Shown here: positions 1 through 7,911 of the stretch, piece after piece
Layout of the letters: the number at the start of each line of letters is the position of its first letter
Position numbering within the stretch: the first letter of the stretch is position 1
NCBI RefSeq assembly: GCF_020181615.1
Contig: NZ_CP084029.1
Location: 1,351,043 to 1,415,042 of the forward strand
DNA length: 64,000 nucleotides
Source: [Mycobacterium] crassicus
GTDB taxonomy: Bacteria; Actinomycetota; Actinomycetes; Mycobacteriales; Mycobacteriaceae
Direction: 5' to 3'
Translations under genes and position numbers: made by a program
Notes under the pieces: model-generated
The model's database searches: none
Told to the model about the DNA's origin: nothing
Seen by the model: only the letters and a program-made list of their open reading frames with translations

Positions 1-311
1 CCAACGACAGTCCCTACGGCCTGGCCGGCAACGTCATGTCGGCGAGCCTGGATCACGCACTGGCGGTGGCCAGGCGGCTGCGCGCCGGATTCATCGGCCT
101 CAACGGCGCCGCCGGTTACGGCGCCGACACTCCGTTCGGCGGTTACAAGGCCAGCGGCGTCGGCCGCCAGAACGGCACCGCCGGATTCGACCAATACACC
201 GAGATCAAGTCGGTCGCCTACCCGGCGGTTAGCGAGCCTCGACGAAGGAGAGGCGAAGCCGGACCGCCGAACCAACCCGGCCGGTTAGGGGAGAGCCATG
301 CAGTTGTTTGA
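1..311 (+). CDS. Aldehyde dehydrogenase, C-terminal fragment (5' end outside window)
   Basis: The reading frame is open from the left edge (first full codon at base 3) and encodes the end of an NAD(P)-dependent aldehyde dehydrogenase. Visible family features are NDSPYGLAGNVMSAS, followed by GFIGLNGAAG and the C-terminal TPFGGYKASGVGRQNG motif of the oligomerisation region. The expected family end is near KSVAYP, about base 222. Here the frame runs on for roughly 25 more residues, arginine-rich and low in complexity, encoded by a stem-loop repeat inserted at the 3' end. It stops at 309-311, overlapping the start of the next P450 gene by 14 bases. It probably oxidises an aldehyde made by the downstream P450 or alcohol dehydrogenase steps. 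The family is clear; the substrate cannot be judged. Confidence 0.85.
   Translation, partial: NDSPYGLAGNVMSASLDHALAVARRLRAGFIGLNGAAGYGADTPFGGYKASGVGRQNGTAGFDQYTEIKSVAYPAVSEPRRRRGEAGPPNQPGRLGESHAVV
221..280 (+). repeat. Interspersed stem-loop repeat, copy 1
   Basis: A segment of about 60 bp is shared with 50123-50184. The core GACGAAGGAGAGGCGAAG is identical in both. Outer arms CGGCGGT and ACCGCCG are complementary, so the unit can fold into a hairpin. This copy encodes the unusual C-terminal tail of the aldehyde dehydrogenase. A third, shorter copy lies reversed at 56356-56389. Confidence 0.75.
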
Positions 312-1509
312 CGACCTGGAGGATTTCGGCGCCTTCGACGACGTGGTGTCCGGGGATGTCCGAGACCCCTACACCGAGTTGGCCCGGTTGCGTCGCGAGG
401 AACCGGTACAGCGCATCGACATTTCGGGGATGCCGCACGAGGAATCCAAACCGGTGTTCATGGTCTACCGCCACGAAGACGTGATAAAGATGTTGCGCGA
501 CAACGAGACTTTCTCATCGGCGATCATCATCGACACCTTCGGCGATGTACTCGGCAAGCAGGTGATGCTGGGCATGGACGAACCCGCGCACGGTCGCCAC
601 CGGGCGCTGGTGTCCAAGGCGTTCTCACCGCGCGCGGTGGCCGGCTGGGAACACGAGCTGGTGATACCGGTCGCCAATCTGCTGATCGACCGCTTCGTAG
701 AACGGGGCCACGCGGATCTGGTCAAAGAGTTCAACTTCGAGTATCCGACCCGGATCATCGCCCGGATCCTGGGCCTACCCGAAGGCGACTACGAGCAGTT
801 CCAGCGCTGGTCCATCTCGCTGCTGTCCTTCACCATCAACCCCGAGCGGGGACGGGCCGCTTCGCTGGCGCTGCGCGACTACTTCACTCCGATCCTGGCC
901 GCCCGCCGTGCCGACCCGCGCAACGACCTGATCAGCCGACTGGCCGGCGCCGAGATCGACGGACAGAAGCTGTCCGACGAGGAGATCTTCTCGTTCCTGC
1001 GACTGCTGCTTCCGGCGGGCATCGAGACCACCTACCGCTCGCTGGGCAACCTGCTGTTCGCCCTGCTCACCCACACCGACCAACTCGACGCCGTGCGCGC
1101 CGACCGGTCGCTGCTGCCGCAGGCGATCGAAGAAGGGGTGCGCTGGGATGCGCCGCTGTTGACCATCACCCGGGTGGCCGCGTGCGACACCGAATTGGGC
1201 GGGGTGGCCATTCCGGCCGGTTCCGCGGTGATGCCGATGCTGGGGGCCGCCAACCGTCAGGACGACCGCTACCCCAACCCGAACCTGTTCGACATCTTCC
1301 GCGAATCCAAGGTTCACGCATCATGGGGCCACGGCGCCCATGTCTGCCTCGGCAGTCACCTGGCCCGGATGGAGATGCGCGATGCGCTCGGCTTGATGTT
1401 CGACCGGCTGCCGAACCTGCGGTTGGATCCCGACGGCGGCGATCCGCACATCCGCGGCCAGGTGTTCCGGTCACCGACCTCGCTGCCCGTGCTGTTCGAT
1501 GCCCCATGA
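298..1509 (+). CDS. Cytochrome P450
   Basis: A 403-residue bacterial class I P450 monooxygenase: haem protein, electrons from a ferredoxin, one O atom inserted into a lipophilic substrate. The I-helix oxygen-activation motif is AGIETT; the K-helix ExxR motif is EEGVR. The haem-ligand loop is WGHGAHVCLG with Cys350 as thiolate ligand; Trp replaces the usual Phe at the start of this loop. The length is normal for a soluble bacterial CYP and there is no membrane anchor. The ATG lies inside the end of the aldehyde dehydrogenase, and the stop overlaps the following SDR start as ATGA, so the genes form an operon. No ferredoxin or reductase is encoded nearby. I cannot assign a CYP family number. Confidence 0.9.
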   Translation: MQLFDDLEDFGAFDDVVSGDVRDPYTELARLRREEPVQRIDISGMPHEESKPVFMVYRHEDVIKMLRDNETFSSAIIIDTFGDVLGKQVMLGMDEPAHGRHRALVSKAFSPRAVAGWEHELVIPVANLLIDRFVERGHADLVKEFNFEYPTRIIARILGLPEGDYEQFQRWSISLLSFTINPERGRAASLALRDYFTPILAARRADPRNDLISRLAGAEIDGQKLSDEEIFSFLRLLLPAGIETTYRSLGNLLFALLTHTDQLDAVRADRSLLPQAIEEGVRWDAPLLTITRVAACDTELGGVAIPAGSAVMPMLGAANRQDDRYPNPNLFDIFRESKVHASWGHGAHVCLGSHLARMEMRDALGLMFDRLPNLRLDPDGGDPHIRGQVFRSPTSLPVLFDAP

Positions 1510-2417
1510 CCGGGCTGCGGTTCGACGGTCGGGTCGCCGTCGTCACCGGTGCCGGGCGCGGGGTGGGACGCGGCCACGCGATGCTGTTGGCGGCCAAGGG
1601 CGCCAGCGTGGTCGTGGCCGACTACGGGGCCGGCATCGACGGTGGGGGTGCCTCATCGGAACCGGCCGACGAGGTGGTGCGTGAAATCACCGCTGCCGGC
1701 GGCCAGGCCGTCGCGTGCTACGCATCGGTCGCCGAACCGCAAGGCGCGCAGTCCATCGTCGACACCGCGATCGAATCATTCGGCCGAATCGACGCGGTGA
1801 TCAACAACGCCGGCATCCACGATCCCGGCTTCTTCGCCAACCTGTCGGTGCAGAAGTTCCGCACCATGCTCGACGTCCACTACTTCGGCACCCTGATGGT
1901 GTCGCGGGCCGCCTGGCCGCACTTCGTCGGCGCCGGATACGGACGCATCGTCAACACCGTGTCCGAGGCGATGCTGGGCGGTATCAGCGAACTGACCAGC
2001 TACGGCGCCGCCAAGGGGGCTGTTTTCGGCCTTACCCGCAACCTGGCGACCGAAGGCGCCGCCCACGGCATCCGGGTGAACGCGATCTCGCCGCGCGCCT
2101 ATACCCGGATGGCGGCATCGCACTCGGATTCGGTTGCGGCCCAACTGTCCATCCCCAAAGAGATGATGGACACCGTCAACGCCGCCATGCCCCCGGAACT
2201 GTGTGCACCGGCTGCCGCATTCCTGGCGCACCAGGACTGCCCGCTCAACGGCGAGGTCCTGCAGATCGGCATGGGCAATGTTGCGCGGGTCGCCGTCGTG
2301 CGCACCGCGGGGATCACGAAATCCCCTCTTACCGCCGAGGACATCGCCGAGAACCTCGAGGAGATCATGGACATTTCCCAGGCCCAGGTGGCCGAAGTCA
2401 CCCAGATGGTGCTGTGA
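1506..2417 (+). CDS. SDR-family dehydrogenase, (3R)-hydroxyacyl-CoA dehydrogenase (HSD17B4)-like
   Basis: 303 residues. The start ATG at 1506 overlaps the P450 stop (ATGA), so translation is probably coupled. Rossmann glycine motif TGAGRGVG is at residues 14-21, NNAG at 100-103, and the catalytic YGAAK has Tyr166 and Lys170. After the second strand it carries the insert YGAGIDGGGASSEPADEVV, characteristic of the MFE-2/HSD17B4 dehydrogenase branch rather than FabG, which favours a 3R-hydroxyacyl-CoA or similar alcohol substrate. The position between two P450s and before a thiolase and a hydratase fits oxidation of a hydroxylated intermediate to a ketone. Substrate assignment is inference. Confidence 0.85.
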   Translation: MTGLRFDGRVAVVTGAGRGVGRGHAMLLAAKGASVVVADYGAGIDGGGASSEPADEVVREITAAGGQAVACYASVAEPQGAQSIVDTAIESFGRIDAVINNAGIHDPGFFANLSVQKFRTMLDVHYFGTLMVSRAAWPHFVGAGYGRIVNTVSEAMLGGISELTSYGAAKGAVFGLTRNLATEGAAHGIRVNAISPRAYTRMAASHSDSVAAQLSIPKEMMDTVNAAMPPELCAPAAAFLAHQDCPLNGEVLQIGMGNVARVAVVRTAGITKSPLTAEDIAENLEEIMDISQAQVAEVTQMVL

Positions 2418-2437
2418 CGGATTCAGGAGGTTGCGCA

Positions 2438-3700
2438 GTGAGCGATTTTGATTCGATCGACTTCTTCACCGACCAGTCGTTGATCCCCGACCCGTACCCG
2501 TACTTCGATCATCTGCGGGCCAAATGCCCGATGGTGCACGAGCCGCATCAAGGGGTCCTCGCCGTGACCGGGCATGCCGAAGCCCTTGCCGTGTACCGGG
2601 ATCCGGCGTTCTCCGCCTGCGTGTCGGTGGCCGGGCCGTTCTCCGGGCTGCCGTTCACCCCGACCGGTGACGATATCAGCGACCTCATCGAGGCGCACCG
2701 CGAACAGATCCCGATGAGTGAGCACATCGTCACCCAGGACCCGCCGCTGCACACCCGTACCCGCGGCTTGTTGAGCCGGCTGCTGACACCCAAGCGGCTC
2801 AAGGAGAACGAAGAGTTCATGTGGCGGCTGGCTGACGAACAGCTTGACGGGTTCGTCGCCCGCGGCAGTTGTGAATTCATCGAGGACTACGCCAAACCGT
2901 TCTCGATGCTGGTGATCGCGGATCTGCTCGGAGTCCCGGCCGACGACCACCGGGAGTTTCGCCGGGTGATGGCCGGTGAGCAGGTCGGCTCGCTGGACGA
3001 CGATCCGGTCGCCCACAACCCGCTGCAGTGGCTCGACGACAGGTTCTACGCCTACATCGAAGATCGGCGCCGGCAGCCGCGCGGGGACGTGTTGACCCAA
3101 TTGGCGCAGGCCAAATACGACGACGGCTCCACGCCCGAGATCATCGATGTGGTGCGCGTCGCCACGTTCCTGTTCGCGGCCGGGCAGGAGACCACGGTCA
3201 AGTTGTTGAGCGCCGGGCTGCGGGTGATCGCCGAACGCCCCGACATTCAGGCGTTGTTGCGCAGCGACCGCGACCGCATCCCCGCGTTCCTGGAGGAGAC
3301 GCTGCGCACCGAGAGCCCGGTCAAATCCCACTTCCGGATGGCGCGCACCACGACGACCGTCGGCGACATCACGGTGCCGGCCGGCACCACGGTGATGCTG
3401 CTGCCGGGGGCCAGCAACCGGGATCCCCGCAAGTTCGAGGATCCCGACCAGTTCCGGGTCGACCGGGCCAACGTCCGCGAGCATGTGGCGTTCGGCCGCG
3501 GGGTGCACTCGTGCCCAGGCTCGCCGCTGGCCCGCGCGGAGGGCCGGATCTCGCTGAACCGCATTCTGGATCGGATGGCCGACATCCGCATCTGCGAGGA
3601 ACGGCACGGCCCGCCGGACGACCGCCACTACAGCTACGAGCCGACCTTCATCATGCGGGGGCTCCAGGAGCTGCACCTGGAGTTCGATCCGGGCGACTGA
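2438..3700 (+). CDS. Cytochrome P450 (second of the operon)
   Basis: 420 residues from GTG 2438, chosen because CAGGAGG sits 7 nt upstream. It has I-helix FAAGQETT, K-helix EETLR (ExxR) and haem loop FGRGVHSCPG with Cys359 as ligand. Pro after the ligand Cys, where many bacterial P450s have Leu, marks it as a different subfamily from the upstream CYP. No transmembrane segment is present. It follows the SDR by 20 nt. Having two P450s, an SDR and an aldehyde dehydrogenase together suggests successive oxidation of one hydrophobic molecule. The electron donor is not encoded in this window. Confidence 0.9.
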   Translation: MSDFDSIDFFTDQSLIPDPYPYFDHLRAKCPMVHEPHQGVLAVTGHAEALAVYRDPAFSACVSVAGPFSGLPFTPTGDDISDLIEAHREQIPMSEHIVTQDPPLHTRTRGLLSRLLTPKRLKENEEFMWRLADEQLDGFVARGSCEFIEDYAKPFSMLVIADLLGVPADDHREFRRVMAGEQVGSLDDDPVAHNPLQWLDDRFYAYIEDRRRQPRGDVLTQLAQAKYDDGSTPEIIDVVRVATFLFAAGQETTVKLLSAGLRVIAERPDIQALLRSDRDRIPAFLEETLRTESPVKSHFRMARTTTTVGDITVPAGTTVMLLPGASNRDPRKFEDPDQFRVDRANVREHVAFGRGVHSCPGSPLARAEGRISLNRILDRMADIRICEERHGPPDDRHYSYEPTFIMRGLQELHLEFDPGD

Positions 3701-3737
3701 TCGCCGACCGGCGACCCGGCCGTCCGGGTGCTCGACG

Positions 3738-3766
3738 GGTTGGTTGACAATCGACGTCAAGCAACC
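3738..3766. promoter_or_regulatory. 29-bp imperfect inverted repeat before the thiolase (putative operator)
   Basis: Arms GGTTGGTTGAC and GTCAAGCAACC match at 10 of 11 positions around a 7-nt centre. The left arm contains a consensus -35 box, TTGACA (3744-3749). A repressor bound here would block the thiolase promoter. The ATG follows a good ribosome-binding site (AAGGAG) at 3777-3782. Confidence 0.5.
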
Positions 3767-3789
3767 CTCGTGACCTAAGGAGAGCAGTC

Positions 3790-4935
3790 ATGGCCGAAGC
3801 CGTCATCGTCGAAGCGGTGCGCTCGCCTATCGGCAAGCGCAACGGCGGGCTGTCGGGGGTCCACCCCGCCGAGCTGTCCGCCCAGGTGCTCAACGGACTG
3901 GTCAACCGGGCCGGGGTGGACCCGGCGCTGGTCGACGACGTGATCTGGGGCTGCGTCATGCAGGCCGGTGAGCAGGCCCTGGACATCGGGCGCACCGCCC
4001 TGTTGGCCGCAGGCTGGCCGGAGACCGTGCCCGGGGTGACGGTTGACCGTCAGTGCGGGTCCAGTCAGCAGTCGGTGCACTTCGCGGCCGCCGGGGTGGT
4101 CGCCGGCCACTACGACGTCGTCGTAGCCGGAGGTGTCGAGTCGATGTCGCGCACCCCGATGGGCTCGTCGCTGGCCAACGGCGGACGCCCCTACCCGGAC
4201 TCCTTCAAGGCGCGCTACAGCCAGACCCCCAACCAGGGGACCGGCGCGGAGATGATGGCCGAGAAGTGGGGACTGAGTCGCACCGCGCTGGACGAGTTCG
4301 CCCTGGCCTCGCACGAGAAGGCCGCCGCTGCACAGGATTCCGGTGCGTTCACCGATGAGATCGTGGGAATCAACGACGGTCAGGGCAACACCGTGCTCGC
4401 CGACGAGGGCATCCGGCGCGGCACCACCCTGGAGAAGATGGGCCAGCTCAAGCCCGCCTTCAAAGAGGACGGTGTGATCCACGCGGGCAACTCCTCGCAG
4501 ATCTCCGACGGCTCGGCGGCACTGCTGTTCATGTCGGCGGCCAAGGCGCGGGAACTGGGCTGTACCCCGCTGGCGCGGGTGCACACCGCCACGCTGGCCG
4601 GTGCCGACCCGGTGATGATGCTCAGTGCGCCCATCCCGGCCACCCAGAAGGCGTTGCAGCGGTCCGGCCTGAGCGTCGACGACATCGGGGTGTTCGAGGT
4701 GAACGAGGCCTTCGCCCCGGTTCCGATGTCGTGGCTGGCAGACATCGGCGCCGACCCGAAGAAGCTCAACCCCAACGGCGGGGCGATCGCGCTCGGACAC
4801 CCGCTCGGCGGGTCCGGCGCCCGGATCATGACCACCATGCTGTATCACATGCGCGCCAACGGGATTCGATACGGTCTGCAGACCATGTGCGAGGGTGGCG
4901 GCCAGGCCAACGCCACCATCCTGGAGCTGCTGTGA
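3790..4935 (+). CDS. Thiolase (acetyl-CoA acyltransferase), steroid/branched-chain type
   Basis: 381 residues of the thiolase superfamily, cleaving or forming 3-ketoacyl-CoA with CoA. The nucleophile is Cys89 in VDRQCGSSQQS. His337 lies in GGAIALGHPLGGSG and Cys367 in TMCEGGGQAN; NEAF is present. The CGSSQQ nucleophile motif resembles FadA5-like and other catabolic thiolases more than the CASS type of biosynthetic ones. The stop overlaps the next gene by 4 bases (GTGA). It begins a new transcription unit after a palindrome at 3738-3766. Role: the last step of a beta-oxidation round on the product of the upstream oxidation genes. Confidence 0.9.
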   Translation: MAEAVIVEAVRSPIGKRNGGLSGVHPAELSAQVLNGLVNRAGVDPALVDDVIWGCVMQAGEQALDIGRTALLAAGWPETVPGVTVDRQCGSSQQSVHFAAAGVVAGHYDVVVAGGVESMSRTPMGSSLANGGRPYPDSFKARYSQTPNQGTGAEMMAEKWGLSRTALDEFALASHEKAAAAQDSGAFTDEIVGINDGQGNTVLADEGIRRGTTLEKMGQLKPAFKEDGVIHAGNSSQISDGSAALLFMSAAKARELGCTPLARVHTATLAGADPVMMLSAPIPATQKALQRSGLSVDDIGVFEVNEAFAPVPMSWLADIGADPKKLNPNGGAIALGHPLGGSGARIMTTMLYHMRANGIRYGLQTMCEGGGQANATILELL

Positions 4936-5720
4936 GCGACTCAGCCGTTCTGGTGGAACGGCGCGGCAACGTACTGCTGATCACGATCAACCGGCCCGAA
5001 GCCCGCAACGCGGTCAACGGTGCGGTCAGCACCGGGATCGGCGACGCCCTGGCTCAGGCTCAGGCCGACGACGAGGTGCGCGCAGTGGTGATCACCGGTG
5101 CCGGTGACAAATCATTTTGCGCCGGAGCCGATCTCAAGGCGGTGGCCAGCAGGGAGAACATCTTCCACGCCGACCATCCGGAGTGGGGTTTCGCCGGTTA
5201 CGTGCAGCACTTCATCGACAAGCCGACCATCGCGGCGGTCAACGGCACCGCGCTCGGCGGCGGCACCGAGCTGGCGCTGGCCAGCGATCTCGTGGTCGCC
5301 GAGCAGCGCGCGCAGTTCGGGCTTCCGGAGGTCAAGCGCGGCCTGATCGCGGGGGCGGGCGGGGTGTTCCGCATCGTCGATCAGCTGCCCCGCAAGGTAG
5401 CCCTGGAACTGCTCTACACCGGGGAGCCGATCTCGGCCGCTGACGCCGCCGGCTGGGGACTGGTCAATCGGGTGGTCGAGGACGGCGGGGCATTGGACGC
5501 CGCGCTGGAGTTGGCGGCCAAGATCACCGGCAATGCGCCGCTGTCGGTGCGGGCCAGCAAGCGAATCGCCTATGGCGTCGACGACGGCGCCATCACCGGC
5601 GAGGCGGCCGACTGGGCCCGCAGCGCGCGGGAGTTCTCCGTGCTGTTGCGCTCCGAGGACGCCAAGGAAGGGCCGCGGGCGTTCGCCGAGAAGCGGGCGC
5701 CGGTGTGGAAGGCGCGTTGA
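4932..5720 (+). CDS. Enoyl-CoA hydratase/isomerase family protein
   Basis: 262-residue crotonase-fold protein from GTG 4932, overlapping the thiolase stop. The oxyanion-hole segments are FCAGADLKA and GTALGGGTELALASDL. LPEVKRGLIAGAGG carries a Glu in the position expected for catalysis. The C-terminal AFAEKRAPVW is typical of the family. It hydrates trans-2-enoyl-CoA to 3-hydroxyacyl-CoA and is cytosolic. Translational coupling to the thiolase suggests the pair act on the same CoA ester. Mycobacteria carry many EchA paralogues, so I give no number. Confidence 0.88.
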   Translation: MSDSAVLVERRGNVLLITINRPEARNAVNGAVSTGIGDALAQAQADDEVRAVVITGAGDKSFCAGADLKAVASRENIFHADHPEWGFAGYVQHFIDKPTIAAVNGTALGGGTELALASDLVVAEQRAQFGLPEVKRGLIAGAGGVFRIVDQLPRKVALELLYTGEPISAADAAGWGLVNRVVEDGGALDAALELAAKITGNAPLSVRASKRIAYGVDDGAITGEAADWARSAREFSVLLRSEDAKEGPRAFAEKRAPVWKAR

Positions 5721-5724
5721 GCTC

Positions 5725-6243
5725 GTGCAAGACCCGCTGATCATCCCGATTCGTGGTCGCTCTCCGCAGCTGCACGCGGAGTCCTGGGTGGCGCCCAACG
5801 CCAGCCTCATCGGCCAGGTCAGCCTGGCCGCCCGGGCCAGCGTCTGGTACTCGGCCACGCTGCGCGCCGAGGTGGAACCGATCGAGATCGGCGTCGACTC
5901 GAACATCCAGGACGGCGTGACCATCCACGTCGACAAGGAATTTCCGGTGCGAGTCGGGGCCAGGGTCAGCGTCGGGCACAATGCGGTGCTGCACGGCTGC
6001 ACCATCGGTGACGACTCCCTGATCGGGATGGGCGCGATCGTCCTCAACGGGGCCGTGGTGGGCGCCGGGTCATTGATCGCCGCCGGTGCGGTCATCCCGC
6101 AGGGCATGGTGGTGCCACCCCGATCACTGGTATCAGGGGTTCCGGGCCGGGTACGACGGGAGCTCAGCGAGGCCGAAATCCGCAACAACCGGCACAACGC
6201 CGCGGCCTATCGGCGGCTGATCGAAGTCCACCGGGCGAACTGA
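5725..6243 (+). CDS. Gamma-class carbonic anhydrase-like left-handed beta-helix protein
   Basis: 172 residues from GTG 5725, four bases after the hydratase stop. Successive hexapeptide turns (for example IGVDSN, VRVGAR, IGDDSL) predict a left-handed parallel beta-helix trimer. Three histidines sit in the gamma-carbonic anhydrase arrangement, one in TIHVDKE and two in VGHNAVLHGC, so the metal site looks intact. Members of this family (CaiE/PaaY/YrdA-like) often accompany CoA-ester catabolic operons. They may act as carbonic anhydrases or thioesterases. The fold is certain; the reaction is not. Confidence 0.8.
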   Translation: MQDPLIIPIRGRSPQLHAESWVAPNASLIGQVSLAARASVWYSATLRAEVEPIEIGVDSNIQDGVTIHVDKEFPVRVGARVSVGHNAVLHGCTIGDDSLIGMGAIVLNGAVVGAGSLIAAGAVIPQGMVVPPRSLVSGVPGRVRRELSEAEIRNNRHNAAAYRRLIEVHRAN

Positions 6244-6321
6244 CGCATTTGGGCCACCGACCGCGGTTGGGCCGCTACGTTTAAGGACGTTGATCAACCC
6301 GCTGCCGAGGGGACGTCCTGA

Positions 6322-7041
6322 ATGACCCAGACGAGTCCGACCCGACCCGGCCTGATCCGCGAGTTCACCGACATCCTCACCAAGATCTCCGTGCCGTACC
6401 ACGAGCCGAATGCCGTCGTGCTGCGTCGGCGCATCGTGGTCGGGGTGGTGTTGGTGCTCGGCGCCGGGGTGCTGGGATTCATGCACACCAAGCAGCCGGG
6501 CGACGCGTGGTTCTACTGGCTGTCACTGGCGCTCGGCGCGATCTGGGCGGTAGGCGCGATGGTGTCCGGCCCGATGCACCTGGGCGTGGTGCGGTTCCGT
6601 GGGCGCAACGAGCGGCCGGTGTTCACCGGCACCGGGGTGGGCCTGGTGCTCGGCGGGTTCTTCATACTGGGTGCGCTTGCGGTGCAGCAGGTTCCGCTGT
6701 TGGCCGACCAGGTGACCGCGGTCCTGGACTTCACCACCCAGGTGTCCTGGCGGCTGGTGGTGCTGATCGCGATCGTCAACGCGATCGCCGAGGAGATGTT
6801 CTTCCGTGGCGCGTTGTTCAGTGCGTTCGGCCGCCATTACCCGCTGGTGTTGTCCACGGTGCTCTACATCGCCGCAATGATGGCCGCCGGCAACCTGATG
6901 GTGGGTCTGGCCGCGCTGGTGCTGGGCACTGTCTGCGCCGTCGAGCGGCGCGCCACCGGCGGAGTGCTGGCGCCGGTGCTGACCCACCTGGTGTGGGGTC
7001 TGATGATGGTGCTCGCGTTGCCGCCGATCTTCGGGATGTAG
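6322..7041 (+). CDS. CPBP-family intramembrane metalloprotease-like membrane protein
   Basis: 239 residues with several hydrophobic segments (about 35-50, 57-75, 100-118, 135-155, 175-205 and 215-235). The EEMFFRG sequence matches the CPBP (Rce1/Abi) EExxxR motif. A later FGRHYPL segment and LTHLVWG supply further polar residues in the expected places. The family contains prenyl-protein-type proteases and bacteriocin-immunity proteins; the substrate here is unknown. The position before the echA and mcr genes matches the place I recall for Rv1140 of M. tuberculosis. It is preceded by a 78-base gap containing TACGTT as a possible -10. Confidence 0.75.
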   Translation: MTQTSPTRPGLIREFTDILTKISVPYHEPNAVVLRRRIVVGVVLVLGAGVLGFMHTKQPGDAWFYWLSLALGAIWAVGAMVSGPMHLGVVRFRGRNERPVFTGTGVGLVLGGFFILGALAVQQVPLLADQVTAVLDFTTQVSWRLVVLIAIVNAIAEEMFFRGALFSAFGRHYPLVLSTVLYIAAMMAAGNLMVGLAALVLGTVCAVERRATGGVLAPVLTHLVWGLMMVLALPPIFGM

Positions 7042-7050
7042 CGGATCGCG

Positions 7051-7860
7051 TCAGGAGTCGGTGAAGGTCGGGGCCCGGCGATCCTGAAAGGCCCGGGCGC
7101 CTTCGCGGAAGTCGTGGGAGTTCAGCAACACCGACTGCCCGACGAATTCGCGGTCCAGCGCCGAGTCCAACTCGGTCAGTGTCGCCGCGTTGATCGCGTG
7201 CTTGGTCTTGGCGAAGGCGACCGCCGGTCCGGCCAACAGGGTGGCCAGCACCTTGTCCACCTCGGCGTCGAATTCCTCGGCCGGGTACACCGCGCTGATC
7301 AGCCCGGCCTCCAGGGCGTCGGCCGCCGGCAGTCGGTCGGCCAGCAGCGCCATCCGCATGGCCCGGGCCCGGCCGATCGCCGCGGCCACCAGCGCGGAGG
7401 CGCCGCCGTCGGGCATCAGGCCGATCTTGGTGAACGCCAACATGAAAAACGCTTTGTCGGAGGCGACCACCAGGTCGCAGGCCAGCGCCAATGACACCCC
7501 GACACCGGCGGCCGGGCCCTGCACCACGGCCACCACGGGACGCGGCAACGCAACGATCGACCGGATCGCGCGGTTGGCCTCGACGATGATCTCCGTCGGC
7601 ACCCCGTCGGCGGCGTCTTCGGCGCCGATACCCGCTCCGGAACTGAACCCGCGACCGGCTCCGCCGAGCCGCACCGCACGCACTCGGGGATCACGGGCGG
7701 CGCCCTCCATGGCGTCGGCGATCCCGGCCAGCACACCGGTGGTCACCGAGTTCAGGCTGTCGGGGCGGTTGATGGTCACCGAGAGCACTCCATCGGCCAG
7801 GGTGACGGACAGGCCGTCCACCGGTGCCAGGGTGTCGATGCCGGAGTCGATAGCAGTCAT
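7051..7860 (-). CDS. Enoyl-CoA hydratase (EchA10/EchA11-like)
   Basis: 269 residues, divergent from mcr. Crotonase motifs: [13 protein letters not shown] for the first oxyanion-hole strand, [17 protein letters not shown] for the second, and [12 protein letters not shown] for the third. Asp stands where many hydratases have the catalytic Glu, so isomerase activity or altered chemistry is possible. Position and length correspond to the echA11/echA10 pair that I recall beside mcr in M. tuberculosis, here as a single gene. The start ATG is preceded by AAGGTGAG. Likely role: fatty acid or branched-chain beta-oxidation. Confidence 0.88.
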   Translation of the reverse strand: MTAIDSGIDTLAPVDGLSVTLADGVLSVTINRPDSLNSVTTGVLAGIADAMEGAARDPRVRAVRLGGAGRGFSSGAGIGAEDAADGVPTEIIVEANRAIRSIVALPRPVVAVVQGPAAGVGVSLALACDLVVASDKAFFMLAFTKIGLMPDGGASALVAAAIGRARAMRMALLADRLPAADALEAGLISAVYPAEEFDAEVDKVLATLLAGPAVAFAKTKHAINAATLTELDSALDREFVGQSVLLNSHDFREGARAFQDRRAPTFTDS

Positions 7861-7911
7861 AGGTCTCACCTTAGGATGCAGATCACACACTGTTACTACG
7901 AGGAGGCACAC

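Noticed and set aside
1182..1505. Upstream extension of the SDR frame into the P450 gene
   Set aside because: The long open frame before 1506 is a high-GC shadow of the P450; SDR homology begins at MTGLRFDGRVAVVTG and ATG 1506 overlaps the P450 stop in the usual ATGA manner.
2423..3760. 445-residue minus-strand open frame opposite the second P450
   Set aside because: It is rich in His, Arg, Gln and Val without domains, as expected of the antisense of a high-GC gene; the plus-strand P450 has all its motifs.
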